This document shows, piece by piece, positions 1 through 12,398 of a DNA stretch of 64,000 nucleotides; positions within the stretch are counted from its first letter, which is position 1; the number at the start of each line of letters is the position of its first letter. Location: contig VXBP01002363.1 in the NCBI GenBank assembly GCA_013400115.1, forward strand, positions 207,235-271,234. Direction: 5' to 3'. Below the pieces are notes generated by a model, which saw nothing but the letters and a program-made list of their open reading frames with translations, searched no databases and had not been told where the DNA came from. Position numbers and translations under genes: made by a program. Source of the DNA: Rhinopomastus cyanomelas (Eukaryota > Chordata > Aves > Bucerotiformes > Rhinopomastidae).

Positions 1-1224
1 CACCACGTTTCGGGGCTTTAAGGAGGCTAAACAGGCCACAAAGACCTTTTGTGTCTTGCACTTGCATGACCTTACAGAAATGGCCAGCAACCTCGTGAGC
101 AAAGACACTGCATGATCATTTTTCTGAGCACTACTGAGGCAAGACGCCAGATTTTATGGGCCACTAGACTGATCCAATATAGCAAATCCTGTGTTCCACT
201 GTGGATTCTGAGACCAAATTATCAATTAATGTGAGGCATTAAAAAATCCAAATCCCTTTTCGTTCCCTGCAGTCATTAGTGACAAGATACAATATCTATA
301 GCTCAACTGCTCTGCCAGCATCCCCTGGCAGCCAGGCAGAAGCTCCACTCCTATTTTTTCCAATACATACGAGGAAAACATATGACATCAGTGGGTTTTA
401 TAGTCAGATTCAGCTGCCTCTTCATATTTACTTAGATGGGGGAATAAATCAGGTTTGGGTTACTCTCTGGGTTAGTTATTTGTTATTGGAATAAATGCAT
501 GGTAATAGATCTGACAGAGGAAAATGTTTCTCTTTCAGCTCTGTATCTGAGGTACAATTTGCTTTGTTCTGCACTATATTATTTGATGGTTTTATACCAC
601 TGCTGGATGACTTCATTTGCGCTGCTTTCCAGTGTCCCTACCTCTGCCACAGCTGGCTTCAGGATGTGGCTTTATGTGCTAGGTCTCTCTCTCTGCCTTT
701 CCTCTGTTAACGTTGTGAGGCAGAGGCAATTTCAACAACCATCGTGAAGCAATTTTCTAAGCTTTTACCCCACCCATTTCCAACCTCAACTCTTTGAGAA
801 GGGAGGTGAGTCAGTTATTCACGGGGCAATTCTCAAAGCAGAATGAGCTGTCAGCTACATGTAGCAGCTCAATGTTGACCTCTGATGTGGGGTGGGAAGG
901 CACCCAGAGTGATAATGAGCTGGACACACCCTGAGGACATGTTTTTGGTACTCCTGGAATAGCTCACTCTCCTTCTGTACTGGTGCAGTTGATGGTGTGG
1001 GGTGCAAGGTGATGGTGGCCAGGGCCGGAGGATCTCACCTGTCCCGTGGCCTCGCAGCAAGGGTTGTGCACTGTTGGCATTTTGCAGCCAGTGAAAGCCG
1101 TACGGTTCAGTTAAAGACGTACCCTTTCCCTTCTTGTCCCTTCACATCATGTCCCACATCCCTCCCTCCCTCTCTCACCCTCCCCTTCTCTTCTGTTTGT
1201 CTCCTTCCCTTGTTTCCACCCATT

Positions 1225-2240
1225 CACTGTCAGGAAGGGCCGCGTCTGAAGGGCCAGTTCAGCGCAGCGTGGCAGCGACAGAGACTGGCACCGCCGGCAG
1301 CTGCAACAGTGAGTGGATTTCGACACCTGGGGCAGCTGGAAGCGGGGGACTGGTGCAGCTTGAGCATGACATGACATGTGGGGTTGAGTGGCTTTGGGAC
1401 TAGGTCGGGTCTAGTGTGTTCGGCGGCAGTGAAGGGGATCTCGCGTGTGATGGGAACTGCCTTTGTTTCTACTACTGCAACAATCTGGGGCTTGTCTGTA
1501 TGGTGGGATAACATGGGATGAATGCAAGAGTCCTCACTGCAGTCTTCCTCCATGGATGTTCAGACCTGCACTAGTGGACAGCATGGGCCATCTTCTGACT
1601 GTGGTGGCAGCAAGCTCAGTGTGGTTTGTCTCCAAGCATGGTGGCTTTTTCACTGCTAACCAGGGACTGTCCCTGACTTGTGTTGTCCCCTCAACAGTTG
1701 TTGAAATGCTGACAAATTGGTGTGGACTGAAACCAGACTGTTTGAGTGGTTGGACCATCACATGCAAGCCCCAATGCTTCATGTTTGCTCGTCTAGACAC
1801 AGCCTCCGTGTCTGCCCAGTTGGGTGCTTGCAGCTGTGACTGAGTGGATGTCAACCAGCAGAGCCCCACTGCTGCTCCTCTCACTTGACCAGAGGAGCAT
1901 CATTGAGGGACTGCTGTGCATTTGTCGCTCTGACAGTGTGAAGATGTTTGTGTTTGTCAAGGTGTGTGCTGCTGGGAGCTGTGTGAGGCAGCTGAGGGCT
2001 GGTAATACCTTTGGTCACCTTGCCCTCCCTCCCTCCCACAGAGGTGAGCCATCAGCCTGTCGTGCTCCCTGCATGCTGGAGCCTCTGTGTAGGGGTGTTT
2101 GGTCTAGTGAGTCTCCAGCTGTTACAAAATCTCAGCCACTGCCAGCAAGCTACAAGGCTGCTGCAGGTGAGCTGCAGAAGACTGTGAGATGAGAAGACAT
2201 TGAACTTGGTTGTCAAGTGTTGTTTTGCTGATGGCATGCG
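1225..2240 (+). mobile_element. Possible degenerate endogenous-retrovirus leader (weak)
   Basis: The block has more CpG than its surroundings between about 1238 and 1445, and many TG/CA pairs beyond that, as expected of formerly CpG-rich DNA decayed by methylation. At 1485-1502 a motif CTGGGGCTTGTCTGTATG resembles the proline-tRNA primer-binding site used by many gamma-like retroviruses, and it follows GCAACA, which could be the end of an LTR. No gag, pol or env frame was seen, and the upstream LTR start and polyadenylation signal were not found. It could instead be an unrelated GC-rich intronic segment. The boundaries are guesses. Confidence 0.28.
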
Positions 2241-3786
2241 AGGGAGTGCTCTGTTGATCCAGAAAGTTGGGGAGTCTTTGCTTGAGCTGGTTTTGGAAGT
2301 AGATTGAGCTAATCCACACAAAGATGCTGTCTCTGCAGCATAGCTGTGATCCCTCATAAGTTCAGACAGGAAAGTGATGGCTTCCACGCTTGATTTTTCT
2401 ATAGCTCCCCTGTGCCAGCCAGGCCAGGGAGATGGGCAAAAATATTTGCAAAGCAGCCCTGAATGGGATGAATTGCTGGGATCCAGTTACTTAAACCTCC
2501 CTGTGACATTACTGGAGGTGGTGCAGGATCCAGGTCAGGTGACGAAGTACTAGCAGTCCTACCATCCAGGCTTCTCCTAGTGGTACCACCACTGTTCCTG
2601 CCCTGGCAGCAATAGGCATTAAGCAAAGGCCTGAGCAGTATTGAACAGCCGAGTGGATCTCTCAAAGCTCTCCTGGGATCTGTGATAGAGCAGGGCTCTG
2701 GCAGTTCCTGTCTGTTGCTGGGATCGCACAGGAGTGTGAGTTTAGGTAGCGCTGACTTTACAGGGGAGGTGTCAGGGGATGAGAAGACACCACCAAAAAG
2801 TGATTTGTGTTACATTTATGCCTTTCCGAGCTGAAATGGAATTGCAGGGTGTGGATGGGAATTTAGTTCTGAGAACTGATGTAATTTGGTATCCTCAGCC
2901 CTCAAGACACTTTTTAAAAAATTATTTCCCCCTGGGCCCTGACACTATTTTTTTGCCTTTCAATCATGTCCTTACAACAGAACAAATACTGGGGCTGACC
3001 TTTGCAATGTGACAAAATAATATGTGACTTCTTTATAGCCGTTTTCATCCCAAATGCTTGGCACACTATGGATCTGATCCTGCAGCCACTTACGACTGGA
3101 CTTAGCGCTCGCTGCTCCAAGCAATCCCCGGGGAAGCAAGAGAAGCCCTCACACTCACAAGTGCCGTGCCTGGTGTTGCTTGCAGGACCAGGTCCTGGAG
3201 AAACATAGCACGTGTCTGTGCATAGCTGCACTTTGGAGAGAGAAAGCGTCGCCCTCTCGTTTGTGACTTGTGCTCACTATCAGATACTGCGTTCACTGTC
3301 TAGCCCAGTGCTAACGTGGCAGCTTAGCCCAGCACTGACCTAACAGCCTCCCCTTGGCTAAAATGCTGCGGCAGGTAATGCCTGTGTCATTTCTATAGCT
3401 ACCATCTACAACTCTGCTTCTTCTTTTGATTCTTTTCTCAGCTCTGAGAGCTAATTAATATACTACTCTAGCTTATCCTGCACAATTTGATCCTGTGGAA
3501 ATCACAACATTTTATCTTATTAGCAAGTAGGAATTAGGGAGTTAAAGCTACTCGGGGGGGAAAGGAACATAGCCACGTTCCCCTTCAAAGCATGTAGACT
3601 CTTGTGCCCACCTTTGCTTGGGTGGGCAGCACCAGGAGAAAGACCTGCTCCACTGCATTGTTTGAGTAGTGGTTAAGTAGGGGGATGGGGACCCACTGAC
3701 CATCAACAAGTAGCTGCAGCTTCACTGCTGTTTGTCATCAGCAGAGCACTGCACCTCCCCCTGCCCTTCAAAAATAAATTCATTAG

Positions 3787-3985
3787 GAGTAGAGAGCGCT
3801 GGAAGGGATTCCCTGGATCATCAAATCCAATCCCCTGTTGCATCAATCACATCACATTTATCCTTTTCATAATCAAGCACCACTATTAAATGTTCTCCTA
3901 AGGGAAGACAGTCCCAGAATCTCATTGCCTTAACTTGTAGATGCTTCTCATTTCCAGTCTCTGCTTAGTCATGGCCCGTTTGTTA
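3787..3985 (-). mobile_element. Ancient CR1-like retroposon fragment
   Basis: Read on the minus strand, the left end matches a CR1 3' region: GGAAGGGATTCCCTGGATCA followed by TCAAATCCAATCCCCTG. The part to the right (after about 3840) is heavily diverged and only loosely follows the CR1 pattern, so the right boundary is uncertain. There is no coding potential. It is probably an old 5'-truncated copy. Confidence 0.45.
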
Positions 3986-4420
3986 AACAGCAGGTACCTG
4001 GCTCAGAAGCAAGAAATTTAACACAGTTTTCTTAAAATAACCACCCAGAAATCCTATCCACAAAAAAGGGCTGAGGTTGCAGAAGGGAACCGGCAAGGTC
4101 AGGTAATGATAATGGGGAGGCTTGAGCTCACACCCACCTCTGCCATGTAGTACGGACTTTACATAATCACCTGCCGTTAATCGTCTGTGATCCGGCTGAG
4201 GTACAAGGCAAAAGTAATCACAGAACAAAGGTACCTCTTTGCTATTCTTCCCCATAATATTCATTGTGTAACCCTCGGTCTCTTTGGCCAGCTTAAAACC
4301 AACACTGAGGGGAACGTTAGACTGTTTTCCCCTTTCTTGGCAGGCTTTTGCATTATTGCTGTACAGTACAAGCCATTGCCTGCACAGCATCCTTGAGAAG
4401 TCAGGGAGTTGTGTTGTCCT

Positions 4421-4466
4421 GTTTTCACAGGTTGGGAAACAAAGCGCGGAGCTATCAGCCACATCA
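4421..4466 (-). repeat. MIR-like SINE core, copy A of a duplication around a CR1
   Basis: The sequence CACAGGTTGGGAAACAAAGC resembles the MIR core in reverse orientation (the TTTACAGATGAGGAAACTGA pattern). It lies directly left of the CR1 3' end. The same 46-bp segment recurs at 4798-4843 with 38 matches of 46. Both copies share AAACAAAGC and TCAGCCA.ATCA, which are not in the MIR consensus as I remember it, so the two are probably duplicates of one sequence rather than independent MIR insertions. Confidence 0.5.
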
Positions 4467-4797
4467 TAGAGTCATCCAGGTTGGAAAAGACCTTCACTGC
4501 AAGATCTTCAGGTCCAACCATTCACCCTACAGCCTCTAACTAATAACCCATCTCCCAAAACATCATGTCTGCTTGTTTTTTGAAGATCTTCAGAGATATT
4601 GCCTCCACCCCCTCCCTTGGCAGCCTGTTCCAAGGCCTCCTCACTCTTTCTGTGAAGAAATTTTTCCTAATATCCATTCTGAACCTCCCCTGGTGCAACT
4701 TGACCCTATTTCCCTTGTCCTGTGACTAGGGAGAAGAGGCCAAGACCTGCCTCACTGCAACCAGGTGGTTGCAGAGAGCAGTGAGGTCAGGTTGCCC
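4467..4797 (-). mobile_element. CR1 retroposon, 5'-truncated
   Basis: On the minus strand this carries the CR1 3' end (ATAGAGTCATCCAGGTTGG, then the AAGACCTTCACTGCAAGATC segment) followed by the usual upstream landmarks in reverse order. These are the GGCAGCCTGTTCC block, the CTTTCTGTGAAGAAATTTTTCC block and the CCCTTGTCCTGTGACTAGGG block. It keeps the region encoding the extreme C-terminus of the CR1 polyprotein, but stops and indels break the frame. It is flanked on both sides by a 46-bp MIR-like direct repeat. Divergence suggests an old insertion. Confidence 0.85.
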
Positions 4798-4850
4798 CAT
4801 TTTACAGGTTAGGAAACAAAGCACAGAGCTCTCAGCCATATCAGCCCATA
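4798..4850 (-). repeat. MIR-like SINE core, copy B of a duplication around a CR1
   Basis: CATTTTACAGGTTAGGAAAC followed by AAAGCACAGAG matches the MIR core in reverse orientation and continues a little further than copy A, into sequence that loosely follows the MIR middle section. With copy A at 4421-4466 it brackets the CR1. See the finding on the long flanking duplication. Confidence 0.5.
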
Positions 4851-5419
4851 GAGCTGCATGGACACATCCCCTCCTCCAAAGTGTCCCCGCAATGTTCAAC
4901 ACAGCCGTATTCACCCCAAACCATGCTGAGCTGCAAAAACTGCCTGCTCCCCATGAGTTGTGACCCAGCCCACGGAGGGCAATGGCACATGGACTGTCCG
5001 TGCTCCGATGGGGTCACTGCCGCATCCCATAACCAGGGCAACTAAAGAGGAGGGCTCACTTGCCAAAAAACCAGTTTGCAACTAGGACACCGCAATCCCA
5101 TGTTTGCTTATTTAACTTGGCAGGTATTCAAGTGAAACAGGCACGGAGGGGAGGTGTCAGAGCTGATCTTGGTACCAGCATGTGGGATTTTGACTTTCTA
5201 TTTCAGTATTTCTGTTTGGAAAAGAAATGCACTCAGAACCCCAATCGTTTTCTAGGGTTTTTTTAAGCACTATTTAAATGTCATCAGAATCATACAGTGC
5301 CCACCTTTAATGTCCCTAACAAAATATTTTATTAGCCCATAATCTGAAAATCATTACTGTGATTACTATAAAAACCCCAAAGCCCTCCAGAGGGGATGAT
5401 GTCAGTGGGTCTAAAATTT

Positions 5420-5440
5420 ATGCAAATGTATTTAATTGCC
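5420..5440 (+). promoter_or_regulatory. Octamer plus homeodomain-type motif (candidate only)
   Basis: A perfect POU-factor octamer ATGCAAAT (5420-5427) is followed five bases later by TAATTGCC, inside an AT-rich intronic stretch. A second intronic site at 11360-11379 has the octamer in the opposite orientation followed by TAATTGGC. Only the motifs are visible. Enhancer activity is inference, and both motifs are short enough to occur by chance. Confidence 0.2.
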
Positions 5441-8400
5441 GTGAAAGGTGCCAAGGGTCAGAAAGACAGACTCCGGCCCCAGAGCAACAGGCTTGTAGTG
5501 TGGGAGGGAATTAAGTGCATCTCAGAGTGGGGAGGCAGAAAGCAGATCTCTTGCTGGTTTTCCTGGAGTTTTGGAGTGGAATGCCTGGGGCTGTTCCTGC
5601 CTGGTTTGGGTGGTTTCAGAGGAAAAGAGTTGGTGCCATTCCCACATACCTCCCTACTGTTGAGGGTAAGGAAACACTCAGGAGGGTCCACCCCCATCAC
5701 AGATGAGCCACTCTGAGCTTCTGCCCCCATCCTGCCAGTGCAGGCAGGGCTGCTTGCCTTTTCCTCTGGGCATCCACATGCCTCCAGTGTCCCCCTCCCC
5801 CTGCAGATGATTCTGGATAGGTTTTTCCAAATAAGCAGTGCCTAATGGAAGCCAGGCACGAGACACTGGCACCCAGCTCTGAGAAAGCAGCCCTGACCCA
5901 CTGTCCCAGGATCTGTCACCCAGAGTTTGGTGGGTGATAAAGTGTAGCCCTTGCTTTGGCTAGGTGACACCAGACACTCCAAATGTGGCCTCTGTTGGTT
6001 ACTTCACACTGGCTTGGGCAAGTATTAAATGATTCAAAGATTAATTACCATTTAACTGGCTTTATTTCTGTCTCTGCAGCAGGCTGCAGAGGAAAAGACA
6101 GGAGTACTCAGATAATTTACCCTGGTGTGACAGAGCAGACTACTCTGTACTTACAAGGTCACTAGTTACCATGTAATTAGACCGCCAACACAGGGCAGTC
6201 TGCAAGAGGTTTCCAAACCCCTCTTCTTCCTGGTGTCAGAGAAGCTGAGGGACAGCAGCAAAGTGCAGGCTGAAACCTCATTAGGTGCCTTTAAAGCTGT
6301 TACCTAGTTTAAAATGCAAGCTGAGGGAGGTGCAATGAGAGGCCATCAAGGCCATCTGTACCTATCTGTGAGACAGACAGAAAAACCCAAACACAGTAGA
6401 GCAGTTTGTCTAAGAAATACTGGAAAACCAAAACAGAAAGGGTTTTGAGGGAGCTACTAGTGCCAGGCAGATGGGGACTGATGGCATCAGTGGCTGCTGC
6501 TCTTCAAGCTTCATTAGGGACAACTTTGCCAGTGGTGGAGGACTCTGCTGAGCCACAGATCGCACTGTCCACTGGGCTACGCAGGATGCCATAGTGGGGA
6601 TGCTCTGTGGGTCATGACAAGGGATGGGCTACATGACACCTTGTCCATGTCTGCTGCTTTCTTGCCTCTTGCCTTGGATTGCTGTCCTAAACTTTTCATC
6701 CAAAACAAATGCCTCCTCATGAAGCATTTTGAATAATGACGAATGCCTTTGATTATTAAGCACAGATTCCAGTAGCAGCTTGTTGCACCTCTGAGCCGGC
6801 TAATAAAGCACCGACCCTGCTCTGATTGATATAACAGCGAGTATCACTGTAAAGTGAGACTGTGCCTGTCCCACCCCATGTTGCTTCTTGTCTTTATAAG
6901 CCCAGTCCTCCCTGAATCAAGTACAGTCCCTTGTGGGGTGGCAGCTCCCTGGCAAGCTCATGGCTTTTAGTGTGCCAGGGAAACAAATGTTCTTCTGAAG
7001 TCATCCATGTAAAGAACCCAAGTCAAAGAGCTAAGTGTGTGCTTCTACAGCAGCCAGTATTTTAAATACTCTTTTATTACACAGCCACGTGTCCCTGACT
7101 CAACCCCACTAATAGTACCCATAAGGTCAACAGCTTCTGGAGAGGTGCAGCAGGAACAAAGACAGTGTACAGCAATTGATTGCTGAGGATAGGAAGAGCT
7201 ATATGTAAATAGTCTGTCTGAAGGGTGACCAGAGTGGGGACATGTGGTACCTGATTGCAAATATTTACAAAGTTGTGAGCTTGAAGTTTAGAAAACTTTG
7301 CAAGTAGTACACAGACGTTACCACTGGGATAGCAGTGAGTATGAGGCTGTGGAAAAATCAGTGTGGCAGCAGGGAGCTTCCATCATGTAGGCAAGACGCA
7401 CTTGTGATTTCGTCAGGAAGGCTGTGGGTTGCCCACTAGGGTATAGGATTGGCACCCACTGATGACTTAGCAAATCCTTCAGGGCACTGTCTTATAAAGG
7501 AAAGAGGGCAGAATAAAATGTAATGTGGGTCGGGTTTTTTTCAGCTCTACTTTTTGGGCTGTAAAGCTGTTTCCTATGCGGACGTGTGTTATTGCTTGTG
7601 CATGCTGCATACACGTACCTAATGCTCATGGACTCGAGCAGCTTATTGAGCGGCGATGAAACTATCCAAGGCTTTAAGCCCAGCATTTGTAGTCACGTTT
7701 CTCCTTGAAGTAAGTGCTCCAGCAATGACATAATTGAGGACTGTCCTGTCTGCTCAGCATATGTCTGCAGGGGTCATTTATCCTCTCAGACACTGCAGAG
7801 CATTAGCGGTTTCTTTAGACTCACTTTCTCCTTCCATCCTTCCTCTTGTGGCTAACCCTAACAGAGAGCTGGTGGCTAGAGACTCCCCTAGGAAAACTCA
7901 CCCAGTTCAGAGAGCTGACCATCAAGAAGCAATCCTGTATTATGGCAAAACCAGTCAGATGTGTATGACCGGGTGCTGGGCTTGTGAAATGGTCCCAGTG
8001 GGGCTCACTGAGGTGGAGCTCTGGCTGGCTGCAGGAAGCAGAAGGCAACCAGTGATTTCTGTGATGGCCACTTAATGTTCAAGGGCTCTAATGGCATCTA
8101 GGAACCAGGTTCCTGTACTTGTGGGTTTTCTTATTTATGCTCCTGGCTAAATCACGTAGGGAAGAGAAATTTTAATGCTGTGGTTAAAACACACGGACCT
8201 CTAGCAAGCAAGTCCTACTCAAGGATATCTGGGGAACTGATAAAGAATAGAGTAGTCTTCAGGAAAATCTATTCCTGTCCCTCTTTGGCTGTTGTCACCA
8301 TCTGCAGCCTCTCCTCTGTGTGTCACACCGCCTTCTGACAGAGGTGCTTTGGGTAGGCTTGGGAAGGGCACGTCCAGGGCAACCTGCCCAATTTTAGGTC

Positions 8401-9118
8401 TCAGGAAGTTTAAGCACAAGCACCATGTAGTCGGTGAGTCTCTACAGTGGCCTAACCCATGGTGGGGAGCAGGTTTGCCTCTGCTGTGCAATGAAGCTTT
8501 CTCCGTTCAGCAGCGCCAGAGCTGGCAGTGCTTTCCCACCGGCACTGATGAGTTTAATCACATCATTAGTAGGTGTGACACTGCAGCCTCAGATGATGAG
8601 CTCTTTATTTTAACACGGCCTGCAACGTGTTTGTCGGAGATGCCATCTGTGCCTGCACTGCCTTCATTAGGAGAGAGCGCGCATACATTTTCTGAAGATG
8701 TTCTGTATTTCTGTGATGTTTCCCTGCTGAGAAACCACTGTTCAGCTAGAGGGTGAGAACTTATACCTGAAGGAAAGCACCATCACCCAAATTGCTTAAA
8801 GAGTCCAAATAAACGATTAGGAAGGGCACCGTTGGGAACTACCCTGCAGGAAACTGGCGAGAAGGAACAATCTAATTATTTTATTGCTGAAAGTTTTTCA
8901 TTGTGGTAAAGAACCACCGAGCCTCCATCCTCTAATCTAAAGTACTGTGAGTGTGCAGGAAAGCAAGAAACAGGTTTCTGTTGTGAAAAGACTTCTGATT
9001 ACCTGAGAAGTGTGATTGTGCTTAACAGTCTCTGGGTTGCCTGCGCAATTTCTAGTTACCGTTTGATTTACGTCCTCTATACTGTTTAACTACTATATGC
9101 TTCAGTCAGGATACTATG

Positions 9119-9187
9119 CGGGGTTGAGGGTTAGACTGGATTATCTTGGAGGTCTCTTCCAACTTTAATGATTCTGTAATTCTGTTA
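9119..9187 (+). mobile_element. CR1 3' end fragment (first of three)
   Basis: The sequence reads TTAGACTGGATTATCTTGGA, then GGTCTCTTCCAACTTTAATG and ATTCTGTAATTCTG, the characteristic avian CR1 3' terminus with its short ATTCTRTRA-type repeats. Only the last 70 bases or so remain. Two further CR1 3' ends follow in the same orientation within 280 bases. Confidence 0.8.
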
Positions 9188-9227
9188 AGATTCATGGGTG
9201 CAGATCCGAGAGAATCTCATCATTCCT

Positions 9228-9409
9228 GTTCTTGGAACAGACTGCCCAGGGAGGTGGTTGAATCGCCATCCCTGGATGTGTTTAAAAGGACATGATTTAG
9301 CAATGGGCTTGGAACAGTTTGGTTAATAGGTGATCCTGCTCTGGCAGGGGGATTGGACTAGATGATCTTTCGAGGTCCCTTCCCATCCCTAATGTTCTGT
9401 GATTCTGTG
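9228..9409 (+). mobile_element. CR1 3' fragment (second of three)
   Basis: This includes the GGAACAGACTGCCCAGGGAG block, GTGGTTGAATCGCCATCCCT, the GATCCTGCTCTGGCAGGGGG block, GATTGGACTAGATGATCTTT and a tail TTCTGTGATTCTGTGA. It is less diverged than its two neighbours and lies in the same orientation, as if it had inserted next to or inside an older CR1. Confidence 0.88.
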
Positions 9410-9410
9410 A

Positions 9411-9462
9411 ATAGTTGGACTTGATCTTGAAAGTCTTTTCCAACCTAAATGATTCTATGATC
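9411..9462 (+). mobile_element. CR1 3' end fragment (third of three)
   Basis: TAGTTGGACTTGATCTTGAA, then AGTCTTTTCCAACCTAAATG and ATTCTATGAT, is a third CR1 3' terminus of about 50 bases. It directly abuts the tail of the second copy. It is probably the tail of an older element interrupted by the second copy. Confidence 0.8.
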
Positions 9463-11359
9463 TAAACTTCTCCCTCAAAATCTCCACACAGCTGTATATT
9501 TGTATACTTACCTCTTGATCAAACAACAGGTAGCATGCTCGTGCTGTTTGCTGGCAGCTTCACAAGGCTCACAAGTGATAAACCAGGCAAGAACTGCCTG
9601 ATCCTGATCCATCTGCACGTAAAGAAAGGAACTGCTTCTATAGGGAGTTCCCATACCCTGCATTGTATTAAACTTCTGTCTGCATGCTGCCAGGCGTGTG
9701 CACAGTGAATCTGACATTTTAACAAGAAATAGATTTCCAAACAATCTAGCCTAATGAATTTTGAATATTATTATGATTAATGCCAAGGCAGTTGAAGTTA
9801 TTATCCAGCATCCCGAAGTTAAGTAATGGAGCCTTATCTAAATCATGCATAGTCGTCCGCCAGGAATGGCTCTGGCTGCAGACAAAGACAGAGCACGACT
9901 TGCTACCCAGAGGGGAGTCACTGTCAGGGCAAAGAGAGGAGCACGATGGAAGGGTGAGATTATGAGATACCCATCTGAAAGCATCTTAGCATAGAGTGAT
10001 CACAGGGTCCTATTTCCTACCCTGCATTTCTCTGGCCATTCTGAGGCTCTGCTTTTATATTGCCTGGTTAAGATTTACTGGGCAAATCTTCCTCCTGCTT
10101 TGCTTAGCTAGAAAGAGCTGATTTCATTCTCTACATTGCCAAAAGAGCAGAATCCTGATGGACGTGTTGCTTGCATCATGATGGTGTAACTTAGCCTCTA
10201 TCTGATTAGATTTTGAGCTATTAAACACTTCTTGGAGTATTACCAGCTCCCTGCAAAATGCTAATGCAGATCAGTCATGGACAATTTCTGTTGGTACTTG
10301 CAGTCTTTGCAGACTATAGATCGCCTTTGAAGTTGGAACCAGCCCACAGCTGTGCTGTTTCTTGGGTATTGCATGTCTTGGAGCAGGCTTCTCCTAAAAG
10401 AGCCTGTCATGGTGTGCAGGGGTCTCCAGCTTGGTGGTCATAAATTAGGAGATCCATGTTGTTCCTGACAAGCTGTCTGTCTGGTGGCTGTAGTTTGAAA
10501 AGGTTTAGTGGCCTTACCAGTCTATACTGTTATCTGGGCAGTGACCAGGAGAAAGGTGGCTTAGCTGGTACCTTTTGAACATCATAGGTGTGGTGACCAT
10601 GTTGTGCTGCAGTCAAGAAGACCCAGAAGTCACCATCTGCATTTGCTTCTCTGCCTAGCTGCCCTGTGCCACCCCACAGCCAAAAACTAGCACTCCTGGG
10701 AAGCCACTGGTTCTCCCACCAGTGGATCCTTTCCCAGTGCTAATGCTTGATATGCTAGTGTGGAGTCTTGTCATTCTGGGCCACAGAAAGCTTTCATTAG
10801 GTGGCCCAGGAGATCAAGAGGCTGGTCACCTCTCTTTCACCTGGTAAGGCTCTCGAAGCAATTCTTAGGACCTGGTGGCCTTGCTGACTCTTTACTAGGT
10901 GCTTTGCAAACTACAGCTGCTCCCACACCTTGGCTGGTGAATGAGGCATGGCTGGGCTTCCTCACAGTTTATGTCCTGGTGTTGGAGATCATGGCTTTTG
11001 GAGCACTTCCCAACATGAAAGTGAGAAACAGGCTCTTTGTTCCTCTGCAGGCTGGATGCACAGAGTGTGCTGCTGTTTAGGGTTCTGGGAAGAGAAGGGG
11101 AGGGGTGAGCTGTGGTAAGGAGCACACCAAATAGATTATTGGCAAACATAATTAAAAATATATGTGCGATTACTCCTCTGTTTCCCTTTTCTTAACCATC
11201 CTCTGCATTACCTCTGGCATTTTTAGATGGCAGATAATATAACTGAGAGGACTCTTGGGTACAGACAGCTCTTAGAGCAGCAGTGATTTATCTCAGGCCG
11301 TTCTGAGGTAGCAGAATTTACCTCTAGCTACAGCCACCCCTCCATGCCTGCCCCCCCTC

Positions 11360-11379
11360 ATTTGCATAAGTAATTGGCA
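11360..11379 (+). promoter_or_regulatory. Octamer plus homeodomain-type motif (candidate only)
   Basis: ATTTGCAT (11360-11367, the reverse-orientation octamer) is followed three bases later by TAATTGGC. The surrounding 200 bases are free of recognised repeats. The arrangement resembles the site at 5420-5440. Function is inferred, not shown. Confidence 0.2.
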
Positions 11380-12398
11380 GCTTGGTAATGGCTCATTAGG
11401 AATGCTGAAAACCGTGGGATTAAAACACAGTCAGTGGAGCAGAGATGAGGGGAAGTGGGAGAAAGGCTGCTGTCCCTGCTTGCAGATTACACCGCTCGAT
11501 TCAACGTGATTCAGACTTACAGGTCATAAAGCAACTAGATTGTTAAATGAAGTAAGGAAAACAATGTCAATGGCAGGCTTTATTTTTAGACTCGTGTTTA
11601 AACACAGCATGTGCATCTGGGGGGAACAAACAGTCCCTTGCCAAACAGTCTTGCTCACAGCAGGAAGGTCTCACCCTCTTCTTAGTTTTGTATTAACCCT
11701 GCGTGGTCAGTCCTGCTCATGAGCAAGTTCATCTGGCTGCTTACATCACCTCACAACAGGGACATTTGGTTTCTTTCCCCATGTTTTTCTGGGCAAGTCC
11801 AACCCTCTTCACCCTGGCAGGAGGTGACCTGCATCTTCACTGCTTTGGACAAGGCTGGGACACCCAGCGCAGCAGCATATGAGTAGGAGAAACAGCTGCA
11901 GGTTGCTTCAGATTGCTTTGTGTGCTCTGTAAGTATCCAAACCCCCTCCGTGATCGACTGCAAACTCCTGTGAGATGCCTTCAGTCGCTGGCATGCAGGG
12001 CATTAAGCCCCATGCTGCAGCACTACCTAAGACTGCAATGGCAGAGGCGGTTGATGTAAAAAAAAAAGAGGACTAGGAGAGGATCAGATCTGCCCTTCCC
12101 AAAAAGCAGAGCATACACATGCGGAGTGCTTGCATGGCCAGGACACAACAGGTCAAGTAAGTCGAAATGTTTGGCAGAACCTCTTTGTTGTTTGCTGAGT
12201 GTTTCTAAGCTTGTGTTCAGCACTGGCTATGACAGCAGCGACAGCAGAAGCACAAGACCCAAAGGCAAGGGCAGGGCTACGCTGGGAGTTTGCAGTGACA
12301 GCTTTTGGATCACTTAGAAGAGAGGCTCAGCCTGGGGGCTGCTGTGGCCATAACGTGTCAGGAGAGCACCTTGGGGTTTTTTGGAGCCAGAGGAATTC

